This document shows positions 28,867 through 39,104 of a stretch of 64,000 nucleotides of DNA, piece by piece. A program made the position numbers and the translations under genes. A model generated the notes under the pieces. That model did not search any database and had not been told where the DNA came from. It saw nothing but the letters and a program-made list of their open reading frames with translations. The first letter of the stretch is position 1; every line of letters begins with the position of its first letter. Origin of the DNA: Marinomonas flavescens (GTDB lineage: Bacteria; Pseudomonadota; Gammaproteobacteria; Pseudomonadales; Marinomonadaceae); contig NZ_SJSB01000005.1 of NCBI RefSeq assembly GCF_004352835.1, forward strand, positions 150,442-214,441, given 5' to 3'.

Positions 28867-29460
28867 ATGAAAGGTAACTACTTATCGGCCCTAATGATTG
28901 TTTTTATCTCTGCTCTGCTAGCTGGCTGTGCCACTACAGAGGTGACGAGCAATGAATACTTGTTGATGGATAACACACCTAAAATAGTGATTAGTGACCC
29001 TAAAACACAGGTTAATATTCAACTCATGCCGATACAGGTAGCGGATTATTTGGCAGGCAGTGAGATTGTTTTGTTGTCTAAACAAGGCATGGTGTATCGG
29101 TCTCAGCAAAACTTGTGGGCTGAGCCATTGTCAGCGCAATTAAATCGATTAACGATGCAGGGCTTGATTCAGCGTTTACCCGATACAAACTGGTATAAAG
29201 GGCACAATACTCAGGTGGCGAATTTGCTTAAATTAAGCGTCGAAGTGGATGCGTTTTATGGGGATTTAGAAGGGCAGGTGCACGTTTCAGGGCGTTGGAC
29301 ATTACTTTCAGACTCCGGAAAAATACTTCGCTCTAAGGCGTTTATGGTCACTGAAAAATTGAACGAAAATGGCTATCCCGCTTTGGTGCAAACCTTGGCG
29401 TCTACATGGTTCCAACAAGTGATGAACCCAATGGCAAAAAGCATTACAGACGCGCTTTAA
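28867..29460 (+). CDS. pqiC: PqiC-like outer-membrane lipoprotein
   Basis: A 197-residue lipoprotein with the lipobox LLAGC at residues ~17-21, followed by a DUF330/ABC-transport-auxiliary domain (VNIQLMPIQVADYLAGSEIVLLSKQGMVYRSQQNLWAEPL is its beginning). The E. coli homologue anchors the PqiB needle at the outer membrane. The gene starts 15 bases after pqiB with a good ribosome site (AAAGGAAAC). Confidence 0.9.
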   Translation: MKGNYLSALMIVFISALLAGCATTEVTSNEYLLMDNTPKIVISDPKTQVNIQLMPIQVADYLAGSEIVLLSKQGMVYRSQQNLWAEPLSAQLNRLTMQGLIQRLPDTNWYKGHNTQVANLLKLSVEVDAFYGDLEGQVHVSGRWTLLSDSGKILRSKAFMVTEKLNENGYPALVQTLASTWFQQVMNPMAKSITDAL

Positions 29461-29530
29461 TACTCATTTCTTATCGAGATTCTGAAGAGGGGCATTTGAT
29501 GATGTTTAGCCCCGCAGAATGTCCCGCTAA

Positions 29531-29989
29531 GTGCTTTATGATCCAGTTTTAGATGATTGGATTGAGGCCAGTTTAGGAAGGGGCTGTTGGTATGGAAAAC
29601 CGAATCAGACATCTAGACAAATACCCTTGTCAGATAAGGAAAAAGAACCTCGCCTTGTTGGTGTAATGTCACCGTTTCTTTTTCAGAAAACGTATCAAGA
29701 GCCAGTAGTCTTGTTGCAAGTGAGTTATGCTCGCACTAATTCATTACGGTGTTGCTGCCATGAATACCGATCATTAGTGCAAGGGAGTTATGATTTCTTT
29801 GTCAGCCCTAAACCTAAAGTTTGGGATCATGCTGCGGGTATTTTGGCCTATCAAGAAGCGGGCGGTTTTGTGAAAATGTTGACTGGAGAAGATTATCAGG
29901 CGTCAGTCCGAACAGGCACTATTATAGCGGCCAGAACTGAGAGTATATTGGCTAGAATTACGAATGATTTTAAGGCTATTTTGATCTGA
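29531..29989 (+). pseudogene. Remnant of an inositol-monophosphatase-family gene (C-terminal part only)
   Basis: The 152-codon frame matches the second half of IMPase/SuhB-like phosphatases: YDPVLDDWIEASLGRGCWYG corresponds to the substrate-cap strand, and KVWDHAAGILAYQEAGGFV carries the WDHAAG metal-binding Asp motif. The N-terminal half, with the conserved Glu and the DPIDGT metal site, is absent: the frame is closed by a stop directly before the GTG, and only 70 bases separate it from pqiC. Without those ligands it cannot be an active phosphatase, so I call it a decayed gene. Confidence 0.7.
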
Positions 29990-30052
29990 TGATTTTATGC
30001 ACGCACCAGTTAATATTCAATTTGGCCAACAGTAGCACGAAAAACGTCCCTT

Positions 30053-30077
30053 AAAAAAAGGGCATCACGTGCCCTTT
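30053..30077 (-). terminator. Intrinsic terminator of the pyrimidine catabolic operon
   Basis: Read on the minus strand: AAAGGGCA - CGTGA - TGCCC followed by seven Ts, 32 bases beyond the hydA stop codon. This is a canonical strong terminator. Confidence 0.8.
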
Positions 30078-30108
30078 GTTACTTTTAATATAGATAGTTT
30101 TAAAGCGG

Positions 30109-31707
<1,599 letters not shown>

Positions 31708-33192
31708 TTAAGACGGCATGGCTTGCGTTTGATTAGCTGACGATGCCAGTATTTTGGCCAAAACGAAATAGACAATGGCGCCAGTAAAAGCACCCGTGAA
31801 CCAGCCGTATCGATAAAACCAATTAATGCTTGGAACACTTAGCGCAGCAATAGTAATCACTACTGGTACGGCAAAGGCGAGCAAGCCAGCATAGTTAAAA
31901 GCAGGATAAATACCATTCGGCGTATACAGAGCGACCAAATCAAGGTTTTGACGCTTAATTAAGAAGTAATCGACGATCATGATTCCTGCGATAGGGCCTA
32001 GTAAGCTTGAGTAACCTAATAGCCAATTAGAGTACATACTTTCAACACTCACATCGGATTCGATCCAGCCCATTTTTTTCAATAATTCCCAGCTCATTAA
32101 TAGAATACCAACCAAGCCAGTCAATAACGCACCGCGGGTATGATTAATAAGTTTCGGTGCAATGTTTTGGAAATCGTTCGTTGGAGAGACAACGTTGGCT
32201 GCAATGTTTGTAGACAGTGTAGCGATAATGATTAAGACCATCGCGATCGCAACTAAAAATGGGCTGTTGATTTTACCAATTAATGAAATAGGATCAGAAA
32301 TGGTTTCGCCTACTAATGTTGACGAGGCCGCGGTCAGTACAACACCCAATGCTGCAAAGAAGAACATGGTGATCGGTAAGCCAATAATTTGACCAAGTAC
32401 TTGGTCCTTTTGTGATTTTGCATAACGGCTAAAGTCGGGAATGTTAAGGGACAAGGTTGCCCAAAAACCAACCATGGCGGTTAAACCACCAAAAAAGTAG
32501 CCCCAAAAGCCAGCGTCTTCAGGGCGATTAGCAGGGGTTGCTAAAATTTCGGTAAAGGAGACCTTGCCTCCTGCCCAAATCATCAAGCCAATACTAACAA
32601 CCAACAATAACGGTGCAGAAAGTGTCTCTAGCCATTTGATTGACTCTGATCCACGTACAACCACAACCATTTGCAGTGCCCAAAATAGAAAGAAGCCAAT
32701 GACTTCACCAACGCCACCTAAACTTGCCCAGCTTGAAGATATCGCCGATAAAAACAAGTGAATGGCTAGGCCACCAAACATGGTTTGAATGCCGAACCAG
32801 CCACACGCAACAAAACCACGAATTAAACAAGGAATATTAGACCCTACTATGCCGAATGAGGAGCGTAATAAAACAGGGAAAGGGATGCCGTATTTTGTGC
32901 CCGGATAGGCGTTTAATGTGAGGGGAACAAGCAAGATAATGTTGGCAATTAGAATGGTAAGCAAAGCTTCCATAACCGATAAACCAAAGTAGGATGTTAA
33001 CACGCCACCCAGCGTATAAGAGGGTACGCAAATCGCCATACCTACCCATAACGCGGTGACATTCCACTTGTTCCAAGTGCGATCTTTAATCTTGGTTGGC
33101 GCTAAATCGTCATTGTATGCCGAACTTTCTCTGAGGTCTTTATCGACCTCGAGCTCGAAAAACTCACCTTGCTGAATGGACTTGCTTGTCAT
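31708..33192 (-). CDS. NCS1-family nucleobase:cation symporter
   Basis: A 494-residue inner-membrane permease with ~12 hydrophobic segments. The N-terminus (AYNDDLAPTKIKDRTWNKWNVTALWVGMAICVPSYTLGG) is the signature of the NCS1 family, which includes uracil, hydantoin (Mhp1), allantoin and cytosine carriers. W and N residues at the substrate site (FGIQTMFGGLAI region) are retained, but the exact substrate is not decidable. Flanked by a carbamoyl-amidohydrolase and a dihydropyrimidinase in one operon, uptake of uracil, thymine or a related ring is the natural inference. Confidence 0.9.
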   Translation of the reverse strand: MTSKSIQQGEFFELEVDKDLRESSAYNDDLAPTKIKDRTWNKWNVTALWVGMAICVPSYTLGGVLTSYFGLSVMEALLTILIANIILLVPLTLNAYPGTKYGIPFPVLLRSSFGIVGSNIPCLIRGFVACGWFGIQTMFGGLAIHLFLSAISSSWASLGGVGEVIGFFLFWALQMVVVVRGSESIKWLETLSAPLLLVVSIGLMIWAGGKVSFTEILATPANRPEDAGFWGYFFGGLTAMVGFWATLSLNIPDFSRYAKSQKDQVLGQIIGLPITMFFFAALGVVLTAASSTLVGETISDPISLIGKINSPFLVAIAMVLIIIATLSTNIAANVVSPTNDFQNIAPKLINHTRGALLTGLVGILLMSWELLKKMGWIESDVSVESMYSNWLLGYSSLLGPIAGIMIVDYFLIKRQNLDLVALYTPNGIYPAFNYAGLLAFAVPVVITIAALSVPSINWFYRYGWFTGAFTGAIVYFVLAKILASSANQTQAMPS

Positions 33193-33298
33193 GTTGCCAC
33201 CTCTTCGATTTTTTTGATTATGAGTGTTTATTTAGTGTGTATAGCGATGTTCCATTTGAGTAACATAATTATTAAGTGCTCTTATGTATCTTCTTACT

Positions 33299-34540
33299 TT
33301 ATTCGTGTTCTTTGGCGATACGTTCACTGGCTTCAAGCATGGAGTGCAGCAGTACGTTGGCGCCTGCGCCACATTCTTCTGGAGAGCTATATTCTGCTTC
33401 GTTATGACTGATCCCATTAAGGCAGGGTGTAAAAATCATGCCAGTGGGTACCAAGTCGGCCATGTAGCAGGCGTCATGTCCTGCGCCAGCGTAGATATCC
33501 ATATTGCTGTAGCCTAATTTCTCTGTGGCGGACTTAACATCGTCAGACGCATTAAATTCTACGGGAGCAAAATACCAAAAAGGGTCGATATTAACGTCTA
33601 GTTCGTGCTCACTGGCTATCTTCTTACAAAAAGCGAGTAGCTCTTCATGCATGGTCAACAATACGCTGGGAACTGGATTACGTAGATCGGCACTGAATTT
33701 CACATTACCGGGAATGGTGTTACGAGAATTTGGCCAGACTTGCATAAAGCCGACAGTACCCAGACCGTTTTCATGGCGGTTTGCAATGGCTTGCATTTCA
33801 GTCACAATCGCGGCGGCGGCTAACATGGCATCTTTACGCAAATGCATAGGGGTGGTGCCTGAATGAGAAGGGCGGCCGACAACTTCGATGTTATACCACC
33901 GAATACCTTGTCCTAGTCTTACGATGCCAATGGATTTTTTTTCATCCTCTAGGATTGGACCTTGTTCAATATGAGCCTCAAAGAATGCGCCCATATGGCG
34001 ACTACCTAGTTCCATCTCACCTAAATAGCCAATACGCTCTAGTTCATCACCGAGTCGAATGCCATTGACGTCGGTTTTATTTAACTCTGTCTCTAGGTCA
34101 AAACGGCCAACATAGGTACCAGAACCTTGCATAGCAGGCTGAAAGCGGGAGCCTTCTTCATTTGTCCAAACAGAGAACTCCATTGCCGTTGGTGTTTCGA
34201 TGTTGTTTTCATGGAGTGTGCGAAGTACTTCTACGCCGGAAAGTACGCCAAAAACACCGTCAAACTTGCCACCGGTAGGCTGGGTATCAAGGTGGCTACC
34301 GGTACCTACGGCTGGTAGATTGTTATTTTTCCCTGGTCGGCGAGCAAAGATATTTCCTATTTTATCGACTTCAATTTCGCAACCGCAAGCCTTACACCAA
34401 GAGACGAAAAGGTCACGAGATTGCTTGTCTAAATCGGTCCCAGCAAGGCGATTACAACCACCCTTTTCTGTACCACCAATTTCACCCATTTCCATAAGGG
34501 TGTCCCAAAGACGCTTTTCGTTAATACGAAGATCTTGCAT
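33299..34540 (-). CDS. Zn-dependent N-carbamoyl amidohydrolase (beta-ureidopropionase type)
   Basis: A 413-residue M20-fold enzyme of the hydantoinase/carbamoylase family (HyuC/PydC/AllC). Metal ligands are H83 and D85-D94 region (GSHLDTQPTGGKFDGVFG), E128-E129 (WTNEEGSRF), the later His in FFEAHIEQGP, and the C-terminal His of NGISHNEAEYSS. Next to dihydropyrimidinase it most likely removes the carbamoyl group from N-carbamoyl-beta-alanine, giving beta-alanine, CO2 and ammonia. Allantoate or L-carbamoyl-amino-acid hydrolysis are family alternatives. It is the first gene of the operon; ribosome site AGGAG. Confidence 0.88.
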   Translation of the reverse strand: MQDLRINEKRLWDTLMEMGEIGGTEKGGCNRLAGTDLDKQSRDLFVSWCKACGCEIEVDKIGNIFARRPGKNNNLPAVGTGSHLDTQPTGGKFDGVFGVLSGVEVLRTLHENNIETPTAMEFSVWTNEEGSRFQPAMQGSGTYVGRFDLETELNKTDVNGIRLGDELERIGYLGEMELGSRHMGAFFEAHIEQGPILEDEKKSIGIVRLGQGIRWYNIEVVGRPSHSGTTPMHLRKDAMLAAAAIVTEMQAIANRHENGLGTVGFMQVWPNSRNTIPGNVKFSADLRNPVPSVLLTMHEELLAFCKKIASEHELDVNIDPFWYFAPVEFNASDDVKSATEKLGYSNMDIYAGAGHDACYMADLVPTGMIFTPCLNGISHNEAEYSSPEECGAGANVLLHSMLEASERIAKEHE

Positions 34541-34872
34541 AGTGTTCTCCTAGATAACTTAATATTTATTCAGTATTTTTTACCAAAAGGTAAAAAAATT
34601 ACCAAAACGAAGTGAATCACATATTCATTTCGTTAGAAGAGAGAATATAATGGTTCAACGTAAATTCATGATGGTTAAGTGTTTTTTATTGAACTTTACA
34701 GAAAGCAATTAGCAGGCCAACTTTTATTATTAATCATTTAGTTGGTGAATTAATTAGAATTTTAATTAACAGGCTAATTTTAAGTGATTTTCGATGCTAC
34801 TTTAAAGGTAGAATTAAGTAAATAAAATATCGTGGGTATTTTTTAGTATTATAAAATAAGGAAGGGCGAATT
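34541..34872. other. Divergent control region between the pyrimidine catabolic operon and the RutR-like gene
   Basis: About 330 AT-rich bases. It contains the perfect palindrome at 34576-34597, a nearby half-site ATTACC at 34598-34603, and a consensus-like -10 box TATAAT at 34646-34651 on the plus strand. Its -35 partner is weak. A rightward transcript from here would have a leader of over 200 bases before the regulator gene. No additional coding region is supported. Confidence 0.55.
34576..34597. promoter_or_regulatory. Candidate RutR-like operator before the pyrimidine catabolic operon
   Basis: Perfect palindrome with 9-base half-sites, TTTTTTACC-AAAA-GGTAAAAAA, 36-57 bases upstream of the amidohydrolase ATG. 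The ACC-N4-GGT core and spacing equal those of the known E. coli RutR box (TTGACC-N4-GGTCAA), and a RutR-like gene is next to it. Binding is inferred. Confidence 0.6.
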
Positions 34873-35529
34873 TTGATTGGAAAAAAATCAAAGCATACAA
34901 AGCAATCGGTTAATAGAAAGATACTAGAATCACGTATATTACGTTCGGCTGAAATTGTTTTTGCTTCTAAGGGATTTAGTGGTGCCTCTATGGAGCGCAT
35001 TGCAGAAATATCTAAAATATCTAAGCAAAACCTTATTTATTACTTTCCAAACAAAGACTTACTGTACAGAAGAGTGTTAGAGGAGATTCTTGATATTTGG
35101 ATAGAGAAACTCTCTTTTCTAGAAAATCATGGCGATACTCCAGAAGAGGTAATACGCAGTTATGTACGTGAGAAAATGCAGATTTCAAGGCTTTACCCAA
35201 ATGGCTCGAAAGTGTTTGCCCATGAAATTATTAGCGGTGCTCCAGTCCTAAAAGACTATTTGATTAGCCACTTAAAACCACAGTTTGATAGAGATGTTTC
35301 GTTAGTTAAGTCTTGGATAAATAAGGGATTAATAGAAAATGTAGATCCTGAGCATTTATTTTTTACGATATGGGCTGCAACACAAACTTATGCGGATTTC
35401 TCGACTCAAATTGAAATTTTATTAGGTAGAAGCAGTTTGCATCAAACTGATTTTGAACAAGCTGAGATTGCAGTCACAGATTTTATCGTGCGCGGTCTTG
35501 GTGCGCACAAAAAAAATAATAATAATTAA
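34873..35529 (+). CDS. TetR-family regulator, RutR-like
   Basis: A 218-residue regulator. Residues ~20-65 are a TetR helix-turn-helix (ILRSAEIVFASKGFSGASMERIAEISKISKQNLIYYFPNKDLLYRRVLEEIL). The C-terminal domain (GSKVFAHEIISGAPVLKDYL and FTIWAATQTYADFSTQIEILLGR) closely resembles RutR, which in E. coli senses uracil and thymine and controls pyrimidine use. The start is TTG, supported by the ribosome site GGAAGGG and lack of a nearby ATG. It is divergent from the catabolic operon and upstream of cofG, so it is placed to control both. Confidence 0.88.
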   Translation: MIGKKSKHTKQSVNRKILESRILRSAEIVFASKGFSGASMERIAEISKISKQNLIYYFPNKDLLYRRVLEEILDIWIEKLSFLENHGDTPEEVIRSYVREKMQISRLYPNGSKVFAHEIISGAPVLKDYLISHLKPQFDRDVSLVKSWINKGLIENVDPEHLFFTIWAATQTYADFSTQIEILLGRSSLHQTDFEQAEIAVTDFIVRGLGAHKKNNNN

Positions 35530-35612
35530 CGCCACGTTTTCATCTGTTCAACGTAGAGTAGCTCTGTTTTTAATATAAATTGTTTAAAGAAAAACCTTTC
35601 CTATTCATGATC

Positions 35613-35628
35613 TTAACCATTTAGTTAA
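35613..35628. promoter_or_regulatory. Degenerate RutR-like box after the regulator gene
   Basis: TTAACC-ATTT-AGTTAA differs from the E. coli RutR pattern TTGACC-ATTT-GGTCAA at three positions. It overlaps a tandem pair of TTAGTTAACT units (35621-35630 and 35633-35642). It lies ~150 bases upstream of cofG. Tentative. Confidence 0.3.
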
Positions 35629-35659
35629 CTTTTTAGTTAACTAAACTTAAGTCGGTAAG

Positions 35660-35693
35660 TTTTTTTTTGGTGCAAGGATGCACCGAAAAAAAA
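35660..35693. repeat. Hairpin with T-run on the left arm and A-run on the right arm
   Basis: Nine Ts plus GGTGCA pair with TGCACC, G and eight As around the loop AGGA (15 pairs, one wobble). The A/T polarity is opposite to that of an intrinsic terminator, on either strand. It lies between the regulator gene and cofG; its role is unknown. Confidence 0.6.
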
Positions 35694-35725
35694 CGATTTA
35701 CTCTCTTCTGTATTCTTGATATTAG

Positions 35726-35749
35726 TTTTTATACCAAATGGTAAAAAAA
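35726..35749. promoter_or_regulatory. Candidate RutR-like operator before cofG
   Basis: TTTTTATACC-AAAT-GGTAAAAAAA: ten-base half-sites with one mismatched pair, ending 27 bases before the cofG ATG. Core and flanks match the palindrome in front of the pyrimidine operon (TACC-N4-GGTA in T/A arms). A possible -35 TTGATA at 35716-35721 would place the site over the -10 region, a repressor-like position. Confidence 0.6.
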
Positions 35750-35776
35750 TGAAATTAAGGCTGGTTAGGATTAAAT

Positions 35777-36934
35777 ATGATTTCTGTTTCTGATGCTGTA
35801 TCTAATGAATTTGTCACTGGACCAGACTTGTATGCTCTTTGTCAGCAAGCGGCTCAAGTACGTGATGATTATTGGGGAAAACAACTTACTTATTCAAAAA
35901 AAGTTTTTATTCCACTCACTAATATGTGCCGTGATACTTGTGGTTATTGTACTTTTGTACAAGGGCCTGAATCCCCCAATTCCAATTACATGACACCAGA
36001 TCAGGTGTTGAAAACCGCTTTTGATGGTGAAGCACTAGAGTGTAAGGAAGCCTTATTTAGTTTAGGTGAAAGACCAGAAGAGCGGCATCAAAAAGCTCGC
36101 GACTTATTAGCGGCCTTAGGCTATGAAAGCACGCTAGATTATCTACATGATCAGTGTGAAAACGTATTAACACATACCAATCTATTACCCCACGTGAATG
36201 CAGGCGCATTGTCTTATAACGAACTGAAGCGGTTAAAACCTGTCGCGGCGAGTATGGGGATGATGCTGGAAAATGTATCCAATGATTTACTTAGGAAAGG
36301 TCAAGCACACCATGCTTGCCCAGATAAAACGCCTAAACGACGACTCGATACAATCGAGCAAGCGGGAAAGCTTGATATTGCGTTTACTACGGGCATTTTG
36401 ATTGGCATTGGTGAAACTTGGCAAGACCGCATTAACAGTTTGGTGGCGATTCGTGATCGACACCTTTCTTACGGACACATACAAGAAGTTATCATTCAAA
36501 ATTTTCGCGCTAAAGCGGGCACCGTTATGGCGGGTTATCAAGAGCCTAATTTAGATGACATGAAGCGGACGATTGCGATAGCACGTTTGATCCTACCAAA
36601 AGAAATTAGCATTCAAGCGCCACCCAATTTAGAAGTGGAATACGGCAGTTACATTAACGCCGGCATTAATGATTGGGGCGGTATCTCTCCGTTAACCAAA
36701 GATTTTATTAATCCAGAACGAGCGTGGCCTCAGATTAGTAGCGTAGCGCAAGCTTGTGAAGGATTAGGTTATTCGTTGGCAGAGCGACTGACTATTTATG
36801 ATCGCTTTCAGCAGCAAGACGATAAATATCTAACGCCCAATTTAACTCATCGAGTCGCATCGCTTGCTAGTCATGCCGCTCGCTCTAACCATCAGTATTC
36901 TGGTCATCGGTCAGAAGGAGATATCAGCGCATGA
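35777..36934 (+). CDS. cofG: FO synthase subunit 1 (CofG), radical SAM
   Basis: A 385-residue radical SAM enzyme that, with CofH, builds the deazaflavin chromophore FO (7,8-didemethyl-8-hydroxy-5-deazariboflavin). The cluster motif is C51-x3-C55-x2-C58 in NMCRDTCGYCTF, the typical CofG form. Other family segments are LFSLGERPE, THTNLLPHVNAGAL, MGMMLENVS and FRAKAGTVM. In mycobacteria the two halves are fused as FbiC; here they are separate. It begins a five-gene run with overlapping ends and is preceded by a RutR-like palindrome. Confidence 0.94.
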   Translation: MISVSDAVSNEFVTGPDLYALCQQAAQVRDDYWGKQLTYSKKVFIPLTNMCRDTCGYCTFVQGPESPNSNYMTPDQVLKTAFDGEALECKEALFSLGERPEERHQKARDLLAALGYESTLDYLHDQCENVLTHTNLLPHVNAGALSYNELKRLKPVAASMGMMLENVSNDLLRKGQAHHACPDKTPKRRLDTIEQAGKLDIAFTTGILIGIGETWQDRINSLVAIRDRHLSYGHIQEVIIQNFRAKAGTVMAGYQEPNLDDMKRTIAIARLILPKEISIQAPPNLEVEYGSYINAGINDWGGISPLTKDFINPERAWPQISSVAQACEGLGYSLAERLTIYDRFQQQDDKYLTPNLTHRVASLASHAARSNHQYSGHRSEGDISA

Positions 36935-38145
36935 GCTTATCACATTCAATATTGGAAGAAATGCTTCCACCAACCCTATTAAGTCACAATATTAGTGCAC
37001 CAGTACGTGCCATTTTAGAGCACTCTTTATCGGGTAAAGAGCTGAGTGTGGAAGATGCCTGTGTACTTTTCGCCACGCAAGGTGAAGAAGCTCAAGCGGT
37101 GTTAGACATTGCTGACAAAGTACGTGAAAAGCGTGTTGGTAATACTGGCAGCTTTGTTATTACTCGAAACATTAACTTTACCAACGTGTGTTATATGGGT
37201 TGTCGGTTTTGTAATTTCGCCAAAGAAAAAGGCGATCAAGATGCGGAGTTTTTGACCGTTGAGCAAGTTGCTGACAAAGCCGAAGAAGCATGGGCCCGCG
37301 GAGCAACAGAAGTCTGTATTCAAGGTGGATTACACCCAGATATTGATGCGGATTATTACCGTAACCTTATTATTGCGGTGAAATCGCGAGTACCAGAAAT
37401 CCATATACATGCCTTTTCGCCATTTGAAATTTGGTATGGCTGTAAGAAAGCGCGACTTGAGCCAGAGGTTTTTTTGACAGAGCTGAAAGCGTTAGGGCTT
37501 GGTACCATGCCGGGTACCGCTGCAGAAATTTTGGATACTGAGATACGCAAACAACTGACCAAAAATAAACTCACTACAGAAGAGTGGGTTCGCATCGTAA
37601 AAGCAGCACATTCTGTGGGTGTTAAAACAACGTCTACCATCATGTACGGCCATGTGGATCAACCGATTCATTGGGCAAATCATCTTAAGCTATTGCGTGA
37701 TATTCAAAAAGAAACCGGTGGTTTTACTGAGTTTGTGCCATTGGGATTTATTCATTATGAAACGCGTTTGTTTAACGATAATCCGGACAAGGTTCGCCCT
37801 GGTCCTACCCGTGATGAACATTTCAAAATGCACGCTATTGCACGCCTTATGCTGCAAGGTCATATCGATAATATTCAAGCATCTTGGGTCAAAATGGGAC
37901 CAGATGTCGCTGCAAAAATGTTGCGATCAGGCGCCAATGATTTAGGCGGAACCCTGATGAATGAGAGTATTTCTCGGGCGGCTGGTGCAACTCATGGTCA
38001 AGAAGTGATGCCAGAAGACATGGTTGCCAATATTCATTCAGCAGGATTGAAAGCGATTCAGCGAAATACCGTATATGAGGAACTAAAAACCTTTGCTGTT
38101 GATTCGATCACTCACTTGCGTATCCCTGTGCAAGGAGTCGCGTAA
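36931..38145 (+). CDS. cofH: FO synthase subunit 2 (CofH), radical SAM
   Basis: A 404-residue radical SAM enzyme that acts on tyrosine, supplying the hydroxybenzyl part for FO synthesis with CofG. The cluster is C87-x3-C91-x2-C94 (TNVCYMGCRFCNF). GGLHPDIDADYY, HAFSPFEIWYG, LGTMPGTAAEIL and TTSTIMYGHVD are CofH/MqnC-family motifs, and the gene order separates it from menaquinone (futalosine) enzymes. The ATG overlaps the cofG stop by four bases after a strong AAGGAG. Confidence 0.94.
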   Translation: MSLSHSILEEMLPPTLLSHNISAPVRAILEHSLSGKELSVEDACVLFATQGEEAQAVLDIADKVREKRVGNTGSFVITRNINFTNVCYMGCRFCNFAKEKGDQDAEFLTVEQVADKAEEAWARGATEVCIQGGLHPDIDADYYRNLIIAVKSRVPEIHIHAFSPFEIWYGCKKARLEPEVFLTELKALGLGTMPGTAAEILDTEIRKQLTKNKLTTEEWVRIVKAAHSVGVKTTSTIMYGHVDQPIHWANHLKLLRDIQKETGGFTEFVPLGFIHYETRLFNDNPDKVRPGPTRDEHFKMHAIARLMLQGHIDNIQASWVKMGPDVAAKMLRSGANDLGGTLMNESISRAAGATHGQEVMPEDMVANIHSAGLKAIQRNTVYEELKTFAVDSITHLRIPVQGVA

Positions 38146-39104
38146 TGTCCGATTTAACCATTACCTTATTAGCGGGCGGTGTGGGAGGCGCGAAGGCGGC
38201 GGAAGGGCTTGCCGCGAGTGCTTACTCTGATGCGACTCACATCATCGGTAATATTGCTGATGATGAAGAGTTCCATGGTTTATGGATATCTCCTGACATT
38301 GATACCTTAATTTATTCTCTTGGAGATCAGATTGATCGAGAACGTGGTTGGGGAAGAAAGAATGAGTCCTACCAAGTACTTAATGAACTCAAGGCGCTGG
38401 GTCAAGAGACTTGGATGACCCTTGGGGATTTAGATTTGGCGACACACATCTATCGCACCGAATTGCGTAAACAAGGAGTGAGAGCGAGTCATATTACTCA
38501 GCGTTTAGCGAATCGTCATGGTGTACAAGTGCCCATTTTATTACCGACAGACGATGTGGTCCAAACTCAGGTCAGAACCGCGTCTGGTTGGTTGTCTTTT
38601 CAAGAGTATTTTGTTCGTGAACACTGCGAACCTAAGGTACTTGGTATCGATTATAAGGGCGCTAAGATCGCTCGAGCTACATCAGAAGCGCTAAATCAGA
38701 TTGCAAATAGCGACGTGATTATTGTGGCACCAAGTAACCCAATTGTCAGTATTGGCGCCATTTTAGCGATTCCAGGGATTCAAGAAGCGATTGAGAAAAG
38801 TGGTGCTTATGTGATTGCTATTTCACCGTTAATTGCTGGTAAAACGATCAAAGGCCCTGCGGATAAAATGTTGGAAAGTATGGGTAAAAGCACCGATTCT
38901 AAAGGTGTATATCAATGTTATTCCTCTTTTCTAAATGCGCTGGTTATTGATGATGTAGACCGCAGCGACGCTCCTTGGTTAGAAGGCAAAGGTTTGGATG
39001 TATTGGTTACGCCTACCTTTATGAGTAGCACTGAGGATAAGCGTGCTTTGCTAACAGACGTCGTGGCGTTTGCGCTAGCGCAACGTCAACAGAGGGTGGC
39101 CTAA
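38145..39104 (+). CDS. cofD: 2-phospho-L-lactate transferase (CofD)
   Basis: A 319-residue transferase that joins the phospho-acid moiety from a GDP- (or PP-) activated donor to FO, making F420-0 or a variant. The N-terminal TLLAGGVGGAKAAEGLAA loop, the GNIADDEEFHGLWISPDIDTLIYSLGD segment, and VIVAPSNPIVSIGAILAIPG are diagnostic of CofD/FbiA. Length is normal. The ATG shares a base with the cofH stop (TAATG), so translation is probably coupled. Confidence 0.94.
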   Translation: MSDLTITLLAGGVGGAKAAEGLAASAYSDATHIIGNIADDEEFHGLWISPDIDTLIYSLGDQIDRERGWGRKNESYQVLNELKALGQETWMTLGDLDLATHIYRTELRKQGVRASHITQRLANRHGVQVPILLPTDDVVQTQVRTASGWLSFQEYFVREHCEPKVLGIDYKGAKIARATSEALNQIANSDVIIVAPSNPIVSIGAILAIPGIQEAIEKSGAYVIAISPLIAGKTIKGPADKMLESMGKSTDSKGVYQCYSSFLNALVIDDVDRSDAPWLEGKGLDVLVTPTFMSSTEDKRALLTDVVAFALAQRQQRVA

